Origin: JANPJV01 sp031425695
GTDB lineage: Bacteria > Pseudomonadota > Gammaproteobacteria > Xanthomonadales > SZUA-5
DNA length: 24,582 nucleotides
NCBI GenBank assembly: GCA_031425695.1
Contig: JANPJV010000025.1
Location: 1-24,582 of the forward strand
Reading direction: 5' to 3'
Part shown: in pieces, positions 1 through 6,694 of the stretch
Layout: each line of letters starts with the position of its first letter
Numbering within the stretch: the first letter of the stretch is position 1
Made by a program: the position numbers and the translations under genes
Notes under the pieces: model-generated
What the model was told of the DNA's origin: nothing
The model's input: only the letters and a program-made list of their open reading frames with translations
The model's database searches: none

Positions 1-1
1 C

Positions 2-385
2 GGGCGCCCGGGCCGCACCGACACGCCGGCCGCACCGCGCCTGGCGCCTGAAGAAGCCGTGCGCCTGCGCGCGATCAAGCGCTGGGAGATGCTCATCGAC
101 AAGCGCTACGAGGACGCCTATGCCTTCCTGTCCCCGGGCTATCGCGAGATCCGCGATGTCGAGGCCTATGTCAAGGTCATGCGCGGACGTCCGGTGCAAT
201 GGACACGCGTTCATCACAAAGGCTCGAAGTGCCAGCCAGAGTCCTGTATCGTCGACATCGAAGTTCATGCGCAGCTGGAAATGCCGGTGATGCGCGTGGG
301 CACGGTAGACACCCTTGCGGTTCTGAACGAGAATTGGATCCTTAGTGAGGGAGAGTGGTACCTGGTGCCAGCTGCGGACCGTTAG
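2..385 (+). CDS. 3' part of an NTF2-like hypothetical protein (truncated by the window edge)
   Basis: The frame is open from the first bases of the window to the TAG at 383-385, so the N-terminus lies outside. The visible ~127 residues begin with a Pro/Ala/Arg-rich stretch that looks like a linker. A compact segment follows with an amphipathic helix (RAIKRWEMLIDKRYEDAYAF), a 'LSPGYRE' turn and alternating strands ending in 'EGEWYLVPA'. This layout resembles NTF2-like/SnoaL-type cone folds often found at the end of small lipoproteins or periplasmic proteins. Two Cys lie close together (KCQPESC). A GTG at 59 could be an internal start, but nothing forces it. No function can be assigned. The next gene starts 142 nt downstream with its own Shine-Dalgarno, so they are probably separate units. 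Confidence 0.6.
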   Translation, partial: GRPGRTDTPAAPRLAPEEAVRLRAIKRWEMLIDKRYEDAYAFLSPGYREIRDVEAYVKVMRGRPVQWTRVHHKGSKCQPESCIVDIEVHAQLEMPVMRVGTVDTLAVLNENWILSEGEWYLVPAADR

Positions 386-515
386 GTCGGTAGTTGCGCG
401 AGGGTTCAACTTGTCTTAGCATCCAACGTGCTTTTGTCTAGCCTTGCACGTCAAGAAGGGGAGTAACCCCCAACTCGGAGTGAGGTTAGCCGTAGGCGAA
501 GCCCTGTAGTTGACT

Positions 516-520
516 AGGAG
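516..520 (+). promoter_or_regulatory. Shine-Dalgarno AGGAG for the surface protein gene
   Basis: AGGAG sits 7 nt before the ATG at 528. It decides the start against an in-frame TTG at 510, which would lie upstream of the ribosome site. No convincing -35/-10 pair was found in 386-515; a short GGGG/CCCC hairpin lies near 457-470. Confidence 0.75.
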
Positions 521-527
521 TGCTGTA

Positions 528-2117
528 ATGAAAAAGAACACCATGGCGACTGCCATCGTTGCCGGTCTCGCCGGCGTCGCTGGTATCGCGAACATTTCCA
601 CCGCGGTGAACGTGAACCCGGATGGCGTGGGTCAGGTCCTCCTGTACCCGTACTACACCGTCAACGGCAACAACTCGACGATCCTCTCCGTGGTCAACAC
701 CACGAGTGCTGGCAAGGCCGTCAAGGTCCGTTTCCTGGACGCCCGTAACTCCCGCGAAGTGCTCGACTTCAACCTGTACCTGTCCGAGTTCGACGTGTGG
801 ACTGCGGCCGTGATCTCGCTCGCCGCCGACGGCCCGGGCAACATCACCACCACCGACACCAGCTGCACCGTGCCGGGCATCGAGAGCGGTATCTTCCTGC
901 TCCCGACGCTTGCCAACGGCCAGCGTTATGTCCCGTTCCGTACGGGCTTCTTCACGGATTTCACGACGACCGGCCTCAACACCGCGTCGCCGACCCGTAC
1001 CCGTGACGGCTACATCGAAATGATCGAAATGGGCACGATCCCGACCGACAGCTTCTTCGGTTCGGCTCTGACCCACATCGGTGGCCGTCCGGCCAGCTGC
1101 GCGACGCTTGAGAGCGCGTGGCTGTCGAATGGCGTGTGGACCCAGACCGCTGGTGCGGTTGACCTCGAAGCTCCGAGTGGCGGCCTGTTCGGCGCAGCGG
1201 CGCTGGTCAACGTCGGCGACGGTACGTTCATCAACTACAACGCTGATGCGATCGACGGCTTCTCCGCCGCCGTGCTGCATACGGCGCCGGGTGACGCGCG
1301 TCCGGACCTCAGCTTCGCCAACGGCCCAACCCCGGGCGTGGTGACCAGCTATGTGTTCGATCGCGGCCGCCTGATCACGTCGAACTGGCTGACGGCTGCT
1401 GGCCGTGGCGTCGACGCGGTCTCCGCAGTGCTTGATCGCGAAGCCGTGTTCAACGAATACGCGGTTGACCCGGATCTGCGTGCAGCTTCCGAGTGGGTCG
1501 TGACCTTCCCGACGCGTCGTTCGTACGTCGCTGCTGCGTCCGCAATTGCTCCGTTCACGGTCGGCTTTGGCTCGGCCCTGTCGGGTGTCTGCGAGCGCGT
1601 CTCCGGTCGTATGTACAACCGTGAAGAAGATTCGTTCGTCACGTTCGACTTCTCGCCGTCGACTGGCCAGACCCAGGTTTGTTGGGAAGCCAACGTCCTG
1701 TGGTTCCAGCGTACCCCGACTGCCGGTGCGACCGCGTCGCCGATCCATGGCGCTCCGGGTCAAGTCGGTGCGGTTCCGCCGTTGTGGACTGGCGTGCCGA
1801 CCTTCCTGACGCTGTTCGGAATCATCCAGCAGACGTTCAACAATGGTTGGTACTGGCTCGGCTTCTTCGACCAGAACGCGATCGCCACCTCGGGTCTGCC
1901 GTCGCCGCTGCTGCGTCCGGCGCTCATCGAGTCGGCGCCGCTCACGGGCACCGTTGCTGATCGCTTCTACGGTCTGCCGGCCACTGGTTACTGGGCGCTC
2001 CGCGTCGAGAACACCAATGCCCGTCCGGGCGTGCAGGGCTTCTACGGCGGTGCGTACAACCACCGCTCGTCGCGCGCTTGCTTCAAGGGCGCGTTCGGCA
2101 CGGTTCCGTGTGACTGA
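528..2117 (+). CDS. Exported surface-type protein, probably highly expressed
   Basis: A 529-residue protein begins with a short Sec-type signal (MKKNTMATAIVAGLAGVAGI, then a small-residue region). The mature part starts near 'VNVNPDGVGQVLLYPYYTVN'. I recognise this type from gammaproteobacterial proteins loosely annotated 'cell surface protein', with no established function. The body is rich in Thr, Ser, Gly and aromatic residues, as in beta-structured extracellular proteins. It has six Cys, an even number compatible with disulfides, the last two in a C-terminal 'RACFKGAFGTVPCD'. No membrane segment follows the signal and no LPXTG or PEP-CTERM-like tail is visible. Codon use is skewed to CGT, GGT, GCT and ACC, unlike the CGC/GCC-rich neighbours, which suggests high expression. 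With its strong ribosome site and a perfect terminator it looks monocistronic. Confidence 0.85.
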   Translation: MKKNTMATAIVAGLAGVAGIANISTAVNVNPDGVGQVLLYPYYTVNGNNSTILSVVNTTSAGKAVKVRFLDARNSREVLDFNLYLSEFDVWTAAVISLAADGPGNITTTDTSCTVPGIESGIFLLPTLANGQRYVPFRTGFFTDFTTTGLNTASPTRTRDGYIEMIEMGTIPTDSFFGSALTHIGGRPASCATLESAWLSNGVWTQTAGAVDLEAPSGGLFGAAALVNVGDGTFINYNADAIDGFSAAVLHTAPGDARPDLSFANGPTPGVVTSYVFDRGRLITSNWLTAAGRGVDAVSAVLDREAVFNEYAVDPDLRAASEWVVTFPTRRSYVAAASAIAPFTVGFGSALSGVCERVSGRMYNREEDSFVTFDFSPSTGQTQVCWEANVLWFQRTPTAGATASPIHGAPGQVGAVPPLWTGVPTFLTLFGIIQQTFNNGWYWLGFFDQNAIATSGLPSPLLRPALIESAPLTGTVADRFYGLPATGYWALRVENTNARPGVQGFYGGAYNHRSSRACFKGAFGTVPCD

Positions 2118-2140
2118 TATCGTGTTGCTGCATAGTTGAA

Positions 2141-2171
2141 AAAAGGGGGACGCAAGTCCCCCTTTTCTTTT
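2141..2171 (+). terminator. Rho-independent terminator
   Basis: A perfect 11-bp stem (2141-2151 with 2156-2166) is closed by a GCAA tetraloop and runs into a TTTTCTTTT tract. It begins 23 nt after the stop codon of the surface protein gene. The A-rich 5' side mirrors the T tract, so it could also work on the minus strand. Confidence 0.95.
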
Positions 2172-2221
2172 GCGCGACGCGGAGCTGATGGGTCCGCATT
2201 GTTTTAGGTGCTTATGTTGGC

Positions 2222-2310
2222 TCTGCGCTGTGCGCAGACGCTCCTGTTATCGGAGCAGCCATGCTTGGCCCGCTTTGCGCGGGCATCTTTCCCCACAGTG
2301 GGATGCTCCC
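2222..2310 (+). other. Run of consecutive hairpins in a gene-less stretch (candidate structured leader)
   Basis: The interval 2118-2452 has no convincing gene. Right after the terminator it holds adjacent hairpins: TCTGCGC/GCGCAGA (2222-2228 with 2232-2238), GCTCC/GGAGC (2240-2244 with 2252-2256) and CCCGC/GCGGG (2269-2273 with 2279-2283). Two mutually exclusive small stems follow: CCCA/TGGG (2292-2302) and GGGA/TCCC (2300-2310). It matches no riboswitch or sRNA that I recognise. It may be a 5' leader of the gene at 2453, a small RNA, or chance folding of GC-rich DNA. Confidence 0.3.
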
Positions 2311-2319
2311 TGTTTAACA

Positions 2320-2406
2320 TCCTTCAGTCGCAAGTTGTTTTCACTTGTGTTAACTGCTGCTGTCTCGACTTCGGCCGCGTACGCGACAACCTTTGCGCAT
2401 CCCTAG
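2320..2406 (+). pseudogene. Orphan signal-peptide-like frame, possibly a decayed gene start
   Basis: In the frame ending at the TAG 2404-2406 the translation is SFSRKLFSLVLTAAVSTSAA followed by YATTFAHP. This is a near-ideal Sec signal: basic n-region, hydrophobic core, and AYA before a cleavage point. It stops six residues later, and no ATG sits just before it (only TTG/GTG codons or a distant ATG at 2188). The next gene lies in another frame and has its own signal peptide. It could be the remnant of a secreted-protein gene broken by a stop, a small exported peptide, or coincidence. Confidence 0.25.
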
Positions 2407-2452
2407 GGAAATCCCCAAAATCCCGGGTCGTGCCGGTCCCAAGAGAATTCTT

Positions 2453-3430
2453 ATGCCCCGAAGCCTGTCTGTCGTGCGGAACCCGCGCGCGAATTCCATG
2501 TTCCGAGTGCTAGCTATGTGCTCACTCACGCTGTCTGCGATAGCGTTTGGTCCCAGCCTCGCCGCCCAGACACTCTCGTTGGACAACGTTCCACCCATCG
2601 CACTCACCGGTTCGGCGTCGGTCAGCGCCGTCAGCATCGACCCGAGCACTGGTAACGTCATCGTCCGCTCGTCGAACGGCTCACTGAACCAGTGCACCAG
2701 TCCAACCGTACAGAATCCAACGATCAACTCCTTTTTTGCCTCGTCGGGTACGGTTCAGCCCGGTGGCTCGATCACCTTGAGCTGGTCATCCTCGAACACC
2801 ACTTCATGCACGCCTTCGCAGGGCTCCGGCACCAACTGGCCTAATTTCGGCACTTTGGGAACGTCGGGCAATCAGACCTTCTCCGCCCCGCAGAGCCAGG
2901 GCACGATCACCTTCCAGCTGACCTGCACCAACGGCGCCCAGAACGCTACGCAGACGACCTCGGTCACCGTGCAGCAGCAGGGCGGCGGTGGTACCTGCAC
3001 GGCGGTCTACCCACAAGGCGCGATCGGTGAATTTACCGGCACCTTTGGCCAGGCGTGGCCAGCGTACAACGACAAGATCCGCCAGTTCGTCACCAACAAC
3101 CAATACTTCTCGCTGCGTTTCACGGCCACCGCGAGCGCCACGCAGTTCGGCAGCATCAACACCACCGGTTTCCCGGGTGATGGCGACGGCAACGGCCGCG
3201 TCTCGATTTCGACAACGCCGGGTTGTTTTGACGCCAATATCATCGGCGAACGTTGCGTGGGTGCCGCTTCCACTTACCCTGGTGTCAGCTGGACCAATGG
3301 ACAGTCGTCCTTTGTCTGCAAGCTCAATCCTGGCCAGACCTACTACGTCAACTTCTACTTCCCGGATTGCCCATCCGGCAACTGTGGTCGTGACTTCGGC
3401 AACATCCAGCAACTGTTGTTCATGGACTAG
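2453..3430 (+). CDS. Exported protein with an Ig/PKD-like domain and a Cys-rich C-terminal domain
   Basis: From ATG 2453 the product has 325 residues. A signal peptide is visible around residues 16-39 (MFRVLAMCSLTLSAIAFGPS, then LAAQ). Residues 40-87 are a Ser/Val-rich N-terminal segment. Residues 88-174 form a beta-sandwich-like repeat of the type 'PTINSFFAS...GGSITLSW...SCT...FQLTC', typical of bacterial Ig/PKD-like adhesion domains, followed by a QQQGGGG hinge. Residues 181-325 form a second domain with several Cys, including 'DCPSGNC', and an Asp-rich DGDGNG that could bind calcium. The start is uncertain: ATG 2453 has a weak AAGAGA upstream, ATG 2498 gives a more usual signal length but no ribosome site, and the frame extends to a TTG at 2393. 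The role is unknown; surface adhesion or glycan contact is a guess from the domain type. Confidence 0.75.
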   Translation: MPRSLSVVRNPRANSMFRVLAMCSLTLSAIAFGPSLAAQTLSLDNVPPIALTGSASVSAVSIDPSTGNVIVRSSNGSLNQCTSPTVQNPTINSFFASSGTVQPGGSITLSWSSSNTTSCTPSQGSGTNWPNFGTLGTSGNQTFSAPQSQGTITFQLTCTNGAQNATQTTSVTVQQQGGGGTCTAVYPQGAIGEFTGTFGQAWPAYNDKIRQFVTNNQYFSLRFTATASATQFGSINTTGFPGDGDGNGRVSISTTPGCFDANIIGERCVGAASTYPGVSWTNGQSSFVCKLNPGQTYYVNFYFPDCPSGNCGRDFGNIQQLLFMD

Positions 3431-3445
3431 GCTTCGAGCCTGCAT

Positions 3446-3550
3446 CGGAGGGCGGCGCTCCCGCGCCGCCGCACTTCGACTGAGGCGGCCGCGCGGGAGC
3501 GCGGCCCTCCAGTGGCCTTTGGCGGCCGCGCGGAAGCCCGGCGCTCCAGA
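3446..3550. repeat. REP-like palindromic repeat cluster (three arms)
   Basis: Arm 1 (3446-3473) carries the core GGAGGGCGGCGCTCCCGCGC. Arm 2 (about 3484-3512) is its near reverse complement (GCGCGGGAGCGCGGCCCTCC). Arm 3 (3521-3550) is a degenerate copy in the arm-2 orientation, ending in GGCGCTCCAG. The same GGAG..CGGCGCTCC..CGCCG core recurs at 4694-4725 and 19368-19463, and partially at 11398-11415, so this is a dispersed family. It lies between the stop codon and the terminator of the Ig-like protein gene and would be transcribed as a long GC-rich hairpin. Confidence 0.8.
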
Positions 3551-3558
3551 ACCAACGA

Positions 3559-3591
3559 TGCCCCCGGCCGCCAGCCGGGGGCATTTTCTTT
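3559..3591 (+). terminator. Rho-independent terminator
   Basis: A perfect 10-bp stem TGCCCCCGGC/GCCGGGGGCA (3559-3568 with 3574-3583) has a 5-nt loop and a TTTTCTTT tail. It would end the transcript of the Ig-like protein gene and separate it from the isomerase gene. Confidence 0.93.
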
Positions 3592-3678
3592 AACGGGTTC
3601 GATTTCGCCGTGAACGGAACTTTCTTCGCGCGCCAAGATCGTATCGCCTCCAGCCCAGACGGAACGGGCGCCGCGAAC

Positions 3679-3684
3679 AAGGAG
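3679..3684 (+). promoter_or_regulatory. Shine-Dalgarno AAGGAG for the prolyl isomerase gene
   Basis: AAGGAG lies 6 nt before ATG 3691. It selects that start over an upstream in-frame GTG at 3610, which would put 27 non-signal-like residues before the signal peptide. Confidence 0.8.
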
Positions 3685-3690
3685 TTACGC

Positions 3691-4683
3691 ATGCTGCGAA
3701 TCAAGCTGTCCCTGCTGGCCCGGACGTTCGGCATTGGCCTGGTGCTCGCCACTTCGGTGTCGGCACAGCAACCGCCGACCACCGACCAGCCGGCGAGCCT
3801 GGCGACCTCAGATCCGAACGCGCCGGTCTGTTCGGAGCCGCAGTGCCCAATCGCAATCCGCGGTGCCGCTACCGTCACCGTCGCCGATCTGGGAGCCAAA
3901 CTCGCGACGCTGGAGGAGAAGCAGCGCAATGTTTTGCTTGCCGATCCCCGCGCATTGAACGGCGTGATCGAGAACCTGCTGATCACGCGGCAGATTGCCC
4001 TCGAGGCCAATCGCGCCCGCATCGACAAGGATCCATTCGCGCAGGCACGGCTTGCCCAGGTCGCTGACGAAGTTTATGCCGTGATGCGGCTGGACGAGAT
4101 CCGGGCCGAACGTATCGGCGGCGACTACGAGAAGCTCGCCCGCGAGCACTACATCACCAACAAGGTTGCGTTTACCAAGCCGCGCGAGCAAGTGGTTCGC
4201 CACATCCTGATCGACACCACCGCGCGCACCGAAGCTGAGGCGTTCGCGGAAGCGACGCGCCTGCACGCCACGCTGGCCAAGGCGAGCAAGGACGAATTCT
4301 CGGCGAAGACCGTTGAGGTCTCGGACGATCCGAGCAAGCGCCAGAACGGCGGCATGTTCACCGTGGCTGAGGGCGATCCCAAGTTCGACCCGGCATTTGT
4401 GATTGGGGCGATGAACCTGAAGACGCCGGGCGAGGTTTCCCCGCCGATCAAGTCTGCGTACGGCTACCACCTGATCCAGCTGCTCAGCAGCAATCCGGCG
4501 GAGACGATGAGCTTCGAGGATGCCAAGCCGATGATCATTGAGCGTGTCCGCCAGGATGCGCGCCGTCGAGTCGTGAGCGAATACCGCAGCGACTTGACCG
4601 CCGCCAGCGAGCTCAAGCTGTTCCCTGAAAACGCGCGCGAGATGATCCTTGAGCCGGAAACAGCGCTGAAGCAGGGGCGCTGA
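3691..4683 (+). CDS. Periplasmic parvulin-type peptidyl-prolyl cis-trans isomerase
   Basis: A 330-residue protein with a signal peptide (MLRIKLSLLARTFGIGLVLA, cut near SVSAQ). The N-terminal part is helical, as in SurA/PpiD-type chaperones (residues ~65-160, including 'RALNGVIENLLITRQIALEA'). A rotamase (parvulin) domain spans residues ~165-266. Parvulin hallmarks visible are the opening 'VVRHILI' with His171, the 'NGGMF' turn near 220, the 'P.F..A...L..GEVS.P..S.YGYHLI' run, and the second conserved His260. The family catalyses cis-trans isomerisation at Xaa-Pro bonds and helps outer-membrane or secreted proteins fold. It is close in layout to PrsA/SurA but shorter than SurA, and only one parvulin domain is visible, so I give no symbol. 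It follows a terminator and is probably independently transcribed. Confidence 0.88.
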   Translation: MLRIKLSLLARTFGIGLVLATSVSAQQPPTTDQPASLATSDPNAPVCSEPQCPIAIRGAATVTVADLGAKLATLEEKQRNVLLADPRALNGVIENLLITRQIALEANRARIDKDPFAQARLAQVADEVYAVMRLDEIRAERIGGDYEKLAREHYITNKVAFTKPREQVVRHILIDTTARTEAEAFAEATRLHATLAKASKDEFSAKTVEVSDDPSKRQNGGMFTVAEGDPKFDPAFVIGAMNLKTPGEVSPPIKSAYGYHLIQLLSSNPAETMSFEDAKPMIIERVRQDARRRVVSEYRSDLTAASELKLFPENAREMILEPETALKQGR

Positions 4684-4693
4684 TCAAGCCGAG

Positions 4694-4725
4694 ATTGGAG
4701 TTCGGCGCTCCCGCCGCACTCCAAT
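4694..4725. repeat. Compact palindrome of the GGAG..GCTCC family
   Basis: ATTGGAGTTCGGCG and CGCCGCACTCCAAT pair at 13 of 14 positions around a 4-nt CTCC loop. It begins 10 nt after the isomerase stop and ends 32 nt before the permease start. It shares the core of the 3446-3550 repeats. Without a T tract it is not a classical terminator, but it could stabilise the upstream mRNA 3' end. Confidence 0.8.
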
Positions 4726-4757
4726 GAAACCGAAACTGCCAGACATCGCCCTCCCTG

Positions 4758-5519
4758 ATGGAACTCTTCTGGCATTTCTTCCGGCGCGATTTCAAGTCGC
4801 GCTATCTCGGCAGCATGAGCGGGCTGCTGTGGGCAGTGCTGCATCCGGCGCTGCAGTTGGTGATGTACGCGACCGTCTTCGAGAGCATCTTCAAGGCGCG
4901 TATACCGGGTGCAGAAGCGCACGGGTTCGTTGCCTACGTCGGCGTCGGTTTCTGGGCATGGACCATCTTTGCCGAAGCCACCAGCCGTGCCGTCACCGGC
5001 GTCGTCGACAATGCGGCGCTCATTGGCAAAGTGGCGGTCTCGCCCCTGCTGCTGGTGCTGTCGGCAGTGTCCGCCACCGCCGGGCTGCAACTGGTCGGCT
5101 ACGTCGCGGCCCTGGCCATTCTTGCTGCGACCGGGTCCTCGATCCACCTATTTGGCGTGATTCTCGCGATCCCGGTCATCGCCCTGCTACTGCTGTGGAC
5201 CATCGGATTCGCCCTGCTGGTGGCAAGCCTGCAGGTCTTTGTGCGCGACCTCGCGCAAGTGCTCGCCCAGTTGCTGGCGTTCTGGTTTTTCCTGACGCCG
5301 GTGCTGTACTCGCGGGCGATGCTCCCGGATTTCGCGCAGGCGCTGATGGCCTGGAATCCGCTCACCTACTATCCCGAGCGGCTGCGCAGCCTGATCCTTG
5401 AAGGTGATTACAACATCGGCTCCGGCGATGCCTATGCACTGCTGATTGCCTTCAGCATGTTCGTGCTCGGCTTCGTGGTGTTCCGCCGCCTGCGCCGGCA
5501 CTTCGAGGATTTCCTGTGA
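4758..5519 (+). CDS. wzm: ABC-2 type polysaccharide export permease (Wzm type)
   Basis: A 253-residue integral membrane protein with about six hydrophobic segments (roughly residues 20-43, 58-80, 92-118, 125-160, 165-188 and 228-246). The N-terminus 'FFRRDFKSRYLGSMSGLLWA' and the later 'WFFLTPVLYSRAMLP...WNPLTYY' are hallmarks of the Wzm/TagG/KpsM class of ABC-2 permeases, which move undecaprenyl-linked glycans across the inner membrane. Length matches the family (~250-270). The ATG at 4758 lacks a clear ribosome site, but the first in-frame stop upstream is at 4725-4727 and no other start lies between. Its stop overlaps the start of the ATPase gene by 4 nt, as expected for a coupled transporter pair. 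The symbol is by function class; the exported glycan is unknown. Confidence 0.9.
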   Translation: MELFWHFFRRDFKSRYLGSMSGLLWAVLHPALQLVMYATVFESIFKARIPGAEAHGFVAYVGVGFWAWTIFAEATSRAVTGVVDNAALIGKVAVSPLLLVLSAVSATAGLQLVGYVAALAILAATGSSIHLFGVILAIPVIALLLLWTIGFALLVASLQVFVRDLAQVLAQLLAFWFFLTPVLYSRAMLPDFAQALMAWNPLTYYPERLRSLILEGDYNIGSGDAYALLIAFSMFVLGFVVFRRLRRHFEDFL

Positions 5520-6694
5520 GCGCCGAGCTGATCCGCCTCACGGGCGTCGCCAAGCGCTATCCGCTGGTGCATCGCAACTCGGATCGCGTCAAGGCGCTGT
5601 TGCGCCTGCTGCTCGGACGCACCGGCGTGGCCGACGTTGCGGTCCTACAGGACATCAACCTCACCGTGAATCGCGGCGAATCGCTCGGCATCATCGGCGA
5701 GAACGGTGCCGGCAAGTCGACCCTGCTGAAGGTCTTGACGGGCGTACTGAATGCGAGCGAAGGCACGGTCGCCGTCAATGGCAGCATCGGCGCCCTGCTC
5801 GAGCTCGGTGCCGGCTTCCACCCCGAATACACCGGCCGCGAGAACATCGCGACGGCTGCCGCGCTGATGGGCATGAGCCGCGAGCAGATCCGCGAAATGA
5901 CTCCTGGGATCATCGAGTTCGCCGACATTGGCCGTTACATCGACGAGCCGATCAAGCACTACAGCACCGGCATGGTGGTGCGGCTCGGGTTTGCGATCGT
6001 GGCCGCACGCCGTCCGGACCTGCTGATCACCGACGAGGTACTGGCGGTCGGCGACGAATCGTTCCAGAAGAAGTGCGTGCGCTGGATCGAAGAGTTCATC
6101 GCCGGCGGCGGTACCTTGCTGCTGGTCTCGCACAGCATGTACCACGTCCAGAAACTGTGTCAGAAGGCGATCTGGCTGCAGCACGGGCGCGTGCAGGCGA
6201 GCGGTGACGTGTTCGAGGTTACCCAGGCCTACCTCGCCTACCACGAGCGCAAGACTGCGACTGAGGCCGAGCAAAGCCGCGCGATTTCGAGCCAGGAGGG
6301 CTACCGGGTCGAATCCTTGAGCGTCAACGGGCAGGCCGGCCTGAGCCCGCTGCACGTCGGTGGCGGTCGCGACCTCACGATCGACGTGGAACTGTATTCC
6401 CCGGATGGGCGCACCCCGCATGTCGCGATTGGCGTGGTTCGCGCCGACGGCACCGCGGTGTACGGCACGTCGAGCGAGATTGAAGGCGTGCGCGCCGAGG
6501 CCAGGGCGGGCGGCTTGTTCGGCCTCACCCTGTGTTTCGATGCGGTGACGCTGTTGCCCGGCCAGTACTCGCTCAAGGTCCACGCGCTCGATCCCGAGGG
6601 ACTGCGGGTGTTCGACAGCGAGGTGCGGGAGTTGGTCGTGCGCGGCGAATCACGGGAGTTCGGCCTGGTGCGGATGGCGCACCGATGGCTGTGA
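5516..6694 (+). CDS. wzt: ABC transporter ATPase with C-terminal glycan-binding domain (Wzt type)
   Basis: A 392-residue protein starting at GTG 5516, inside the permease stop (GTGA overlap). The nucleotide-binding domain has Walker A GENGAGKST (61-69), the glycan-exporter signature 'LELGAGFHPEYTGREN' (95-110), the ABC signature YSTGM (149-153), Walker B DLLITDE (168-174) and the switch His206 (VSHS). Residues ~263-378 form a beta-rich domain ('YRVESLSVNG', 'VGGGRDLTIDVELYS', 'LLPGQYSLKVHALD') of the Wzt C-terminal type. In E. coli O8/O9a-like systems this domain binds the terminally modified O-polysaccharide and licenses export. It drives the permease encoded just upstream. The methyltransferase three genes on is a candidate source of the terminal modification (inference). 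Confidence 0.93.
   Translation: MSAELIRLTGVAKRYPLVHRNSDRVKALLRLLLGRTGVADVAVLQDINLTVNRGESLGIIGENGAGKSTLLKVLTGVLNASEGTVAVNGSIGALLELGAGFHPEYTGRENIATAAALMGMSREQIREMTPGIIEFADIGRYIDEPIKHYSTGMVVRLGFAIVAARRPDLLITDEVLAVGDESFQKKCVRWIEEFIAGGGTLLLVSHSMYHVQKLCQKAIWLQHGRVQASGDVFEVTQAYLAYHERKTATEAEQSRAISSQEGYRVESLSVNGQAGLSPLHVGGGRDLTIDVELYSPDGRTPHVAIGVVRADGTAVYGTSSEIEGVRAEARAGGLFGLTLCFDAVTLLPGQYSLKVHALDPEGLRVFDSEVRELVVRGESREFGLVRMAHRWL

Noticed and set aside
486..2063. Long open minus-strand frame (525 codons) opposite the surface protein gene
   Set aside because: Arg/Asp/Gly-rich composition without any domain pattern; it is the antisense shadow of a strongly supported gene.
2222..2330. A c-di-GMP (GEMM) or other known riboswitch upstream of the Ig-like protein gene
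   Set aside because: I looked for conserved aptamer strings and found none; only generic hairpins are present.
2393..2452. TTG 2393 as the start of the Ig-like protein
   Set aside because: It would add a charged, Pro-rich stretch before the signal peptide and has no ribosome site; ATG 2453 or 2498 fits better.
4724..5401. Alternative + strand start at ATG 4724 leading to a 225-codon frame
   Set aside because: Its frame differs from the permease, the ATG lies in the repeat palindrome, and the product is Arg/Ala/Gly-rich without TM segments.
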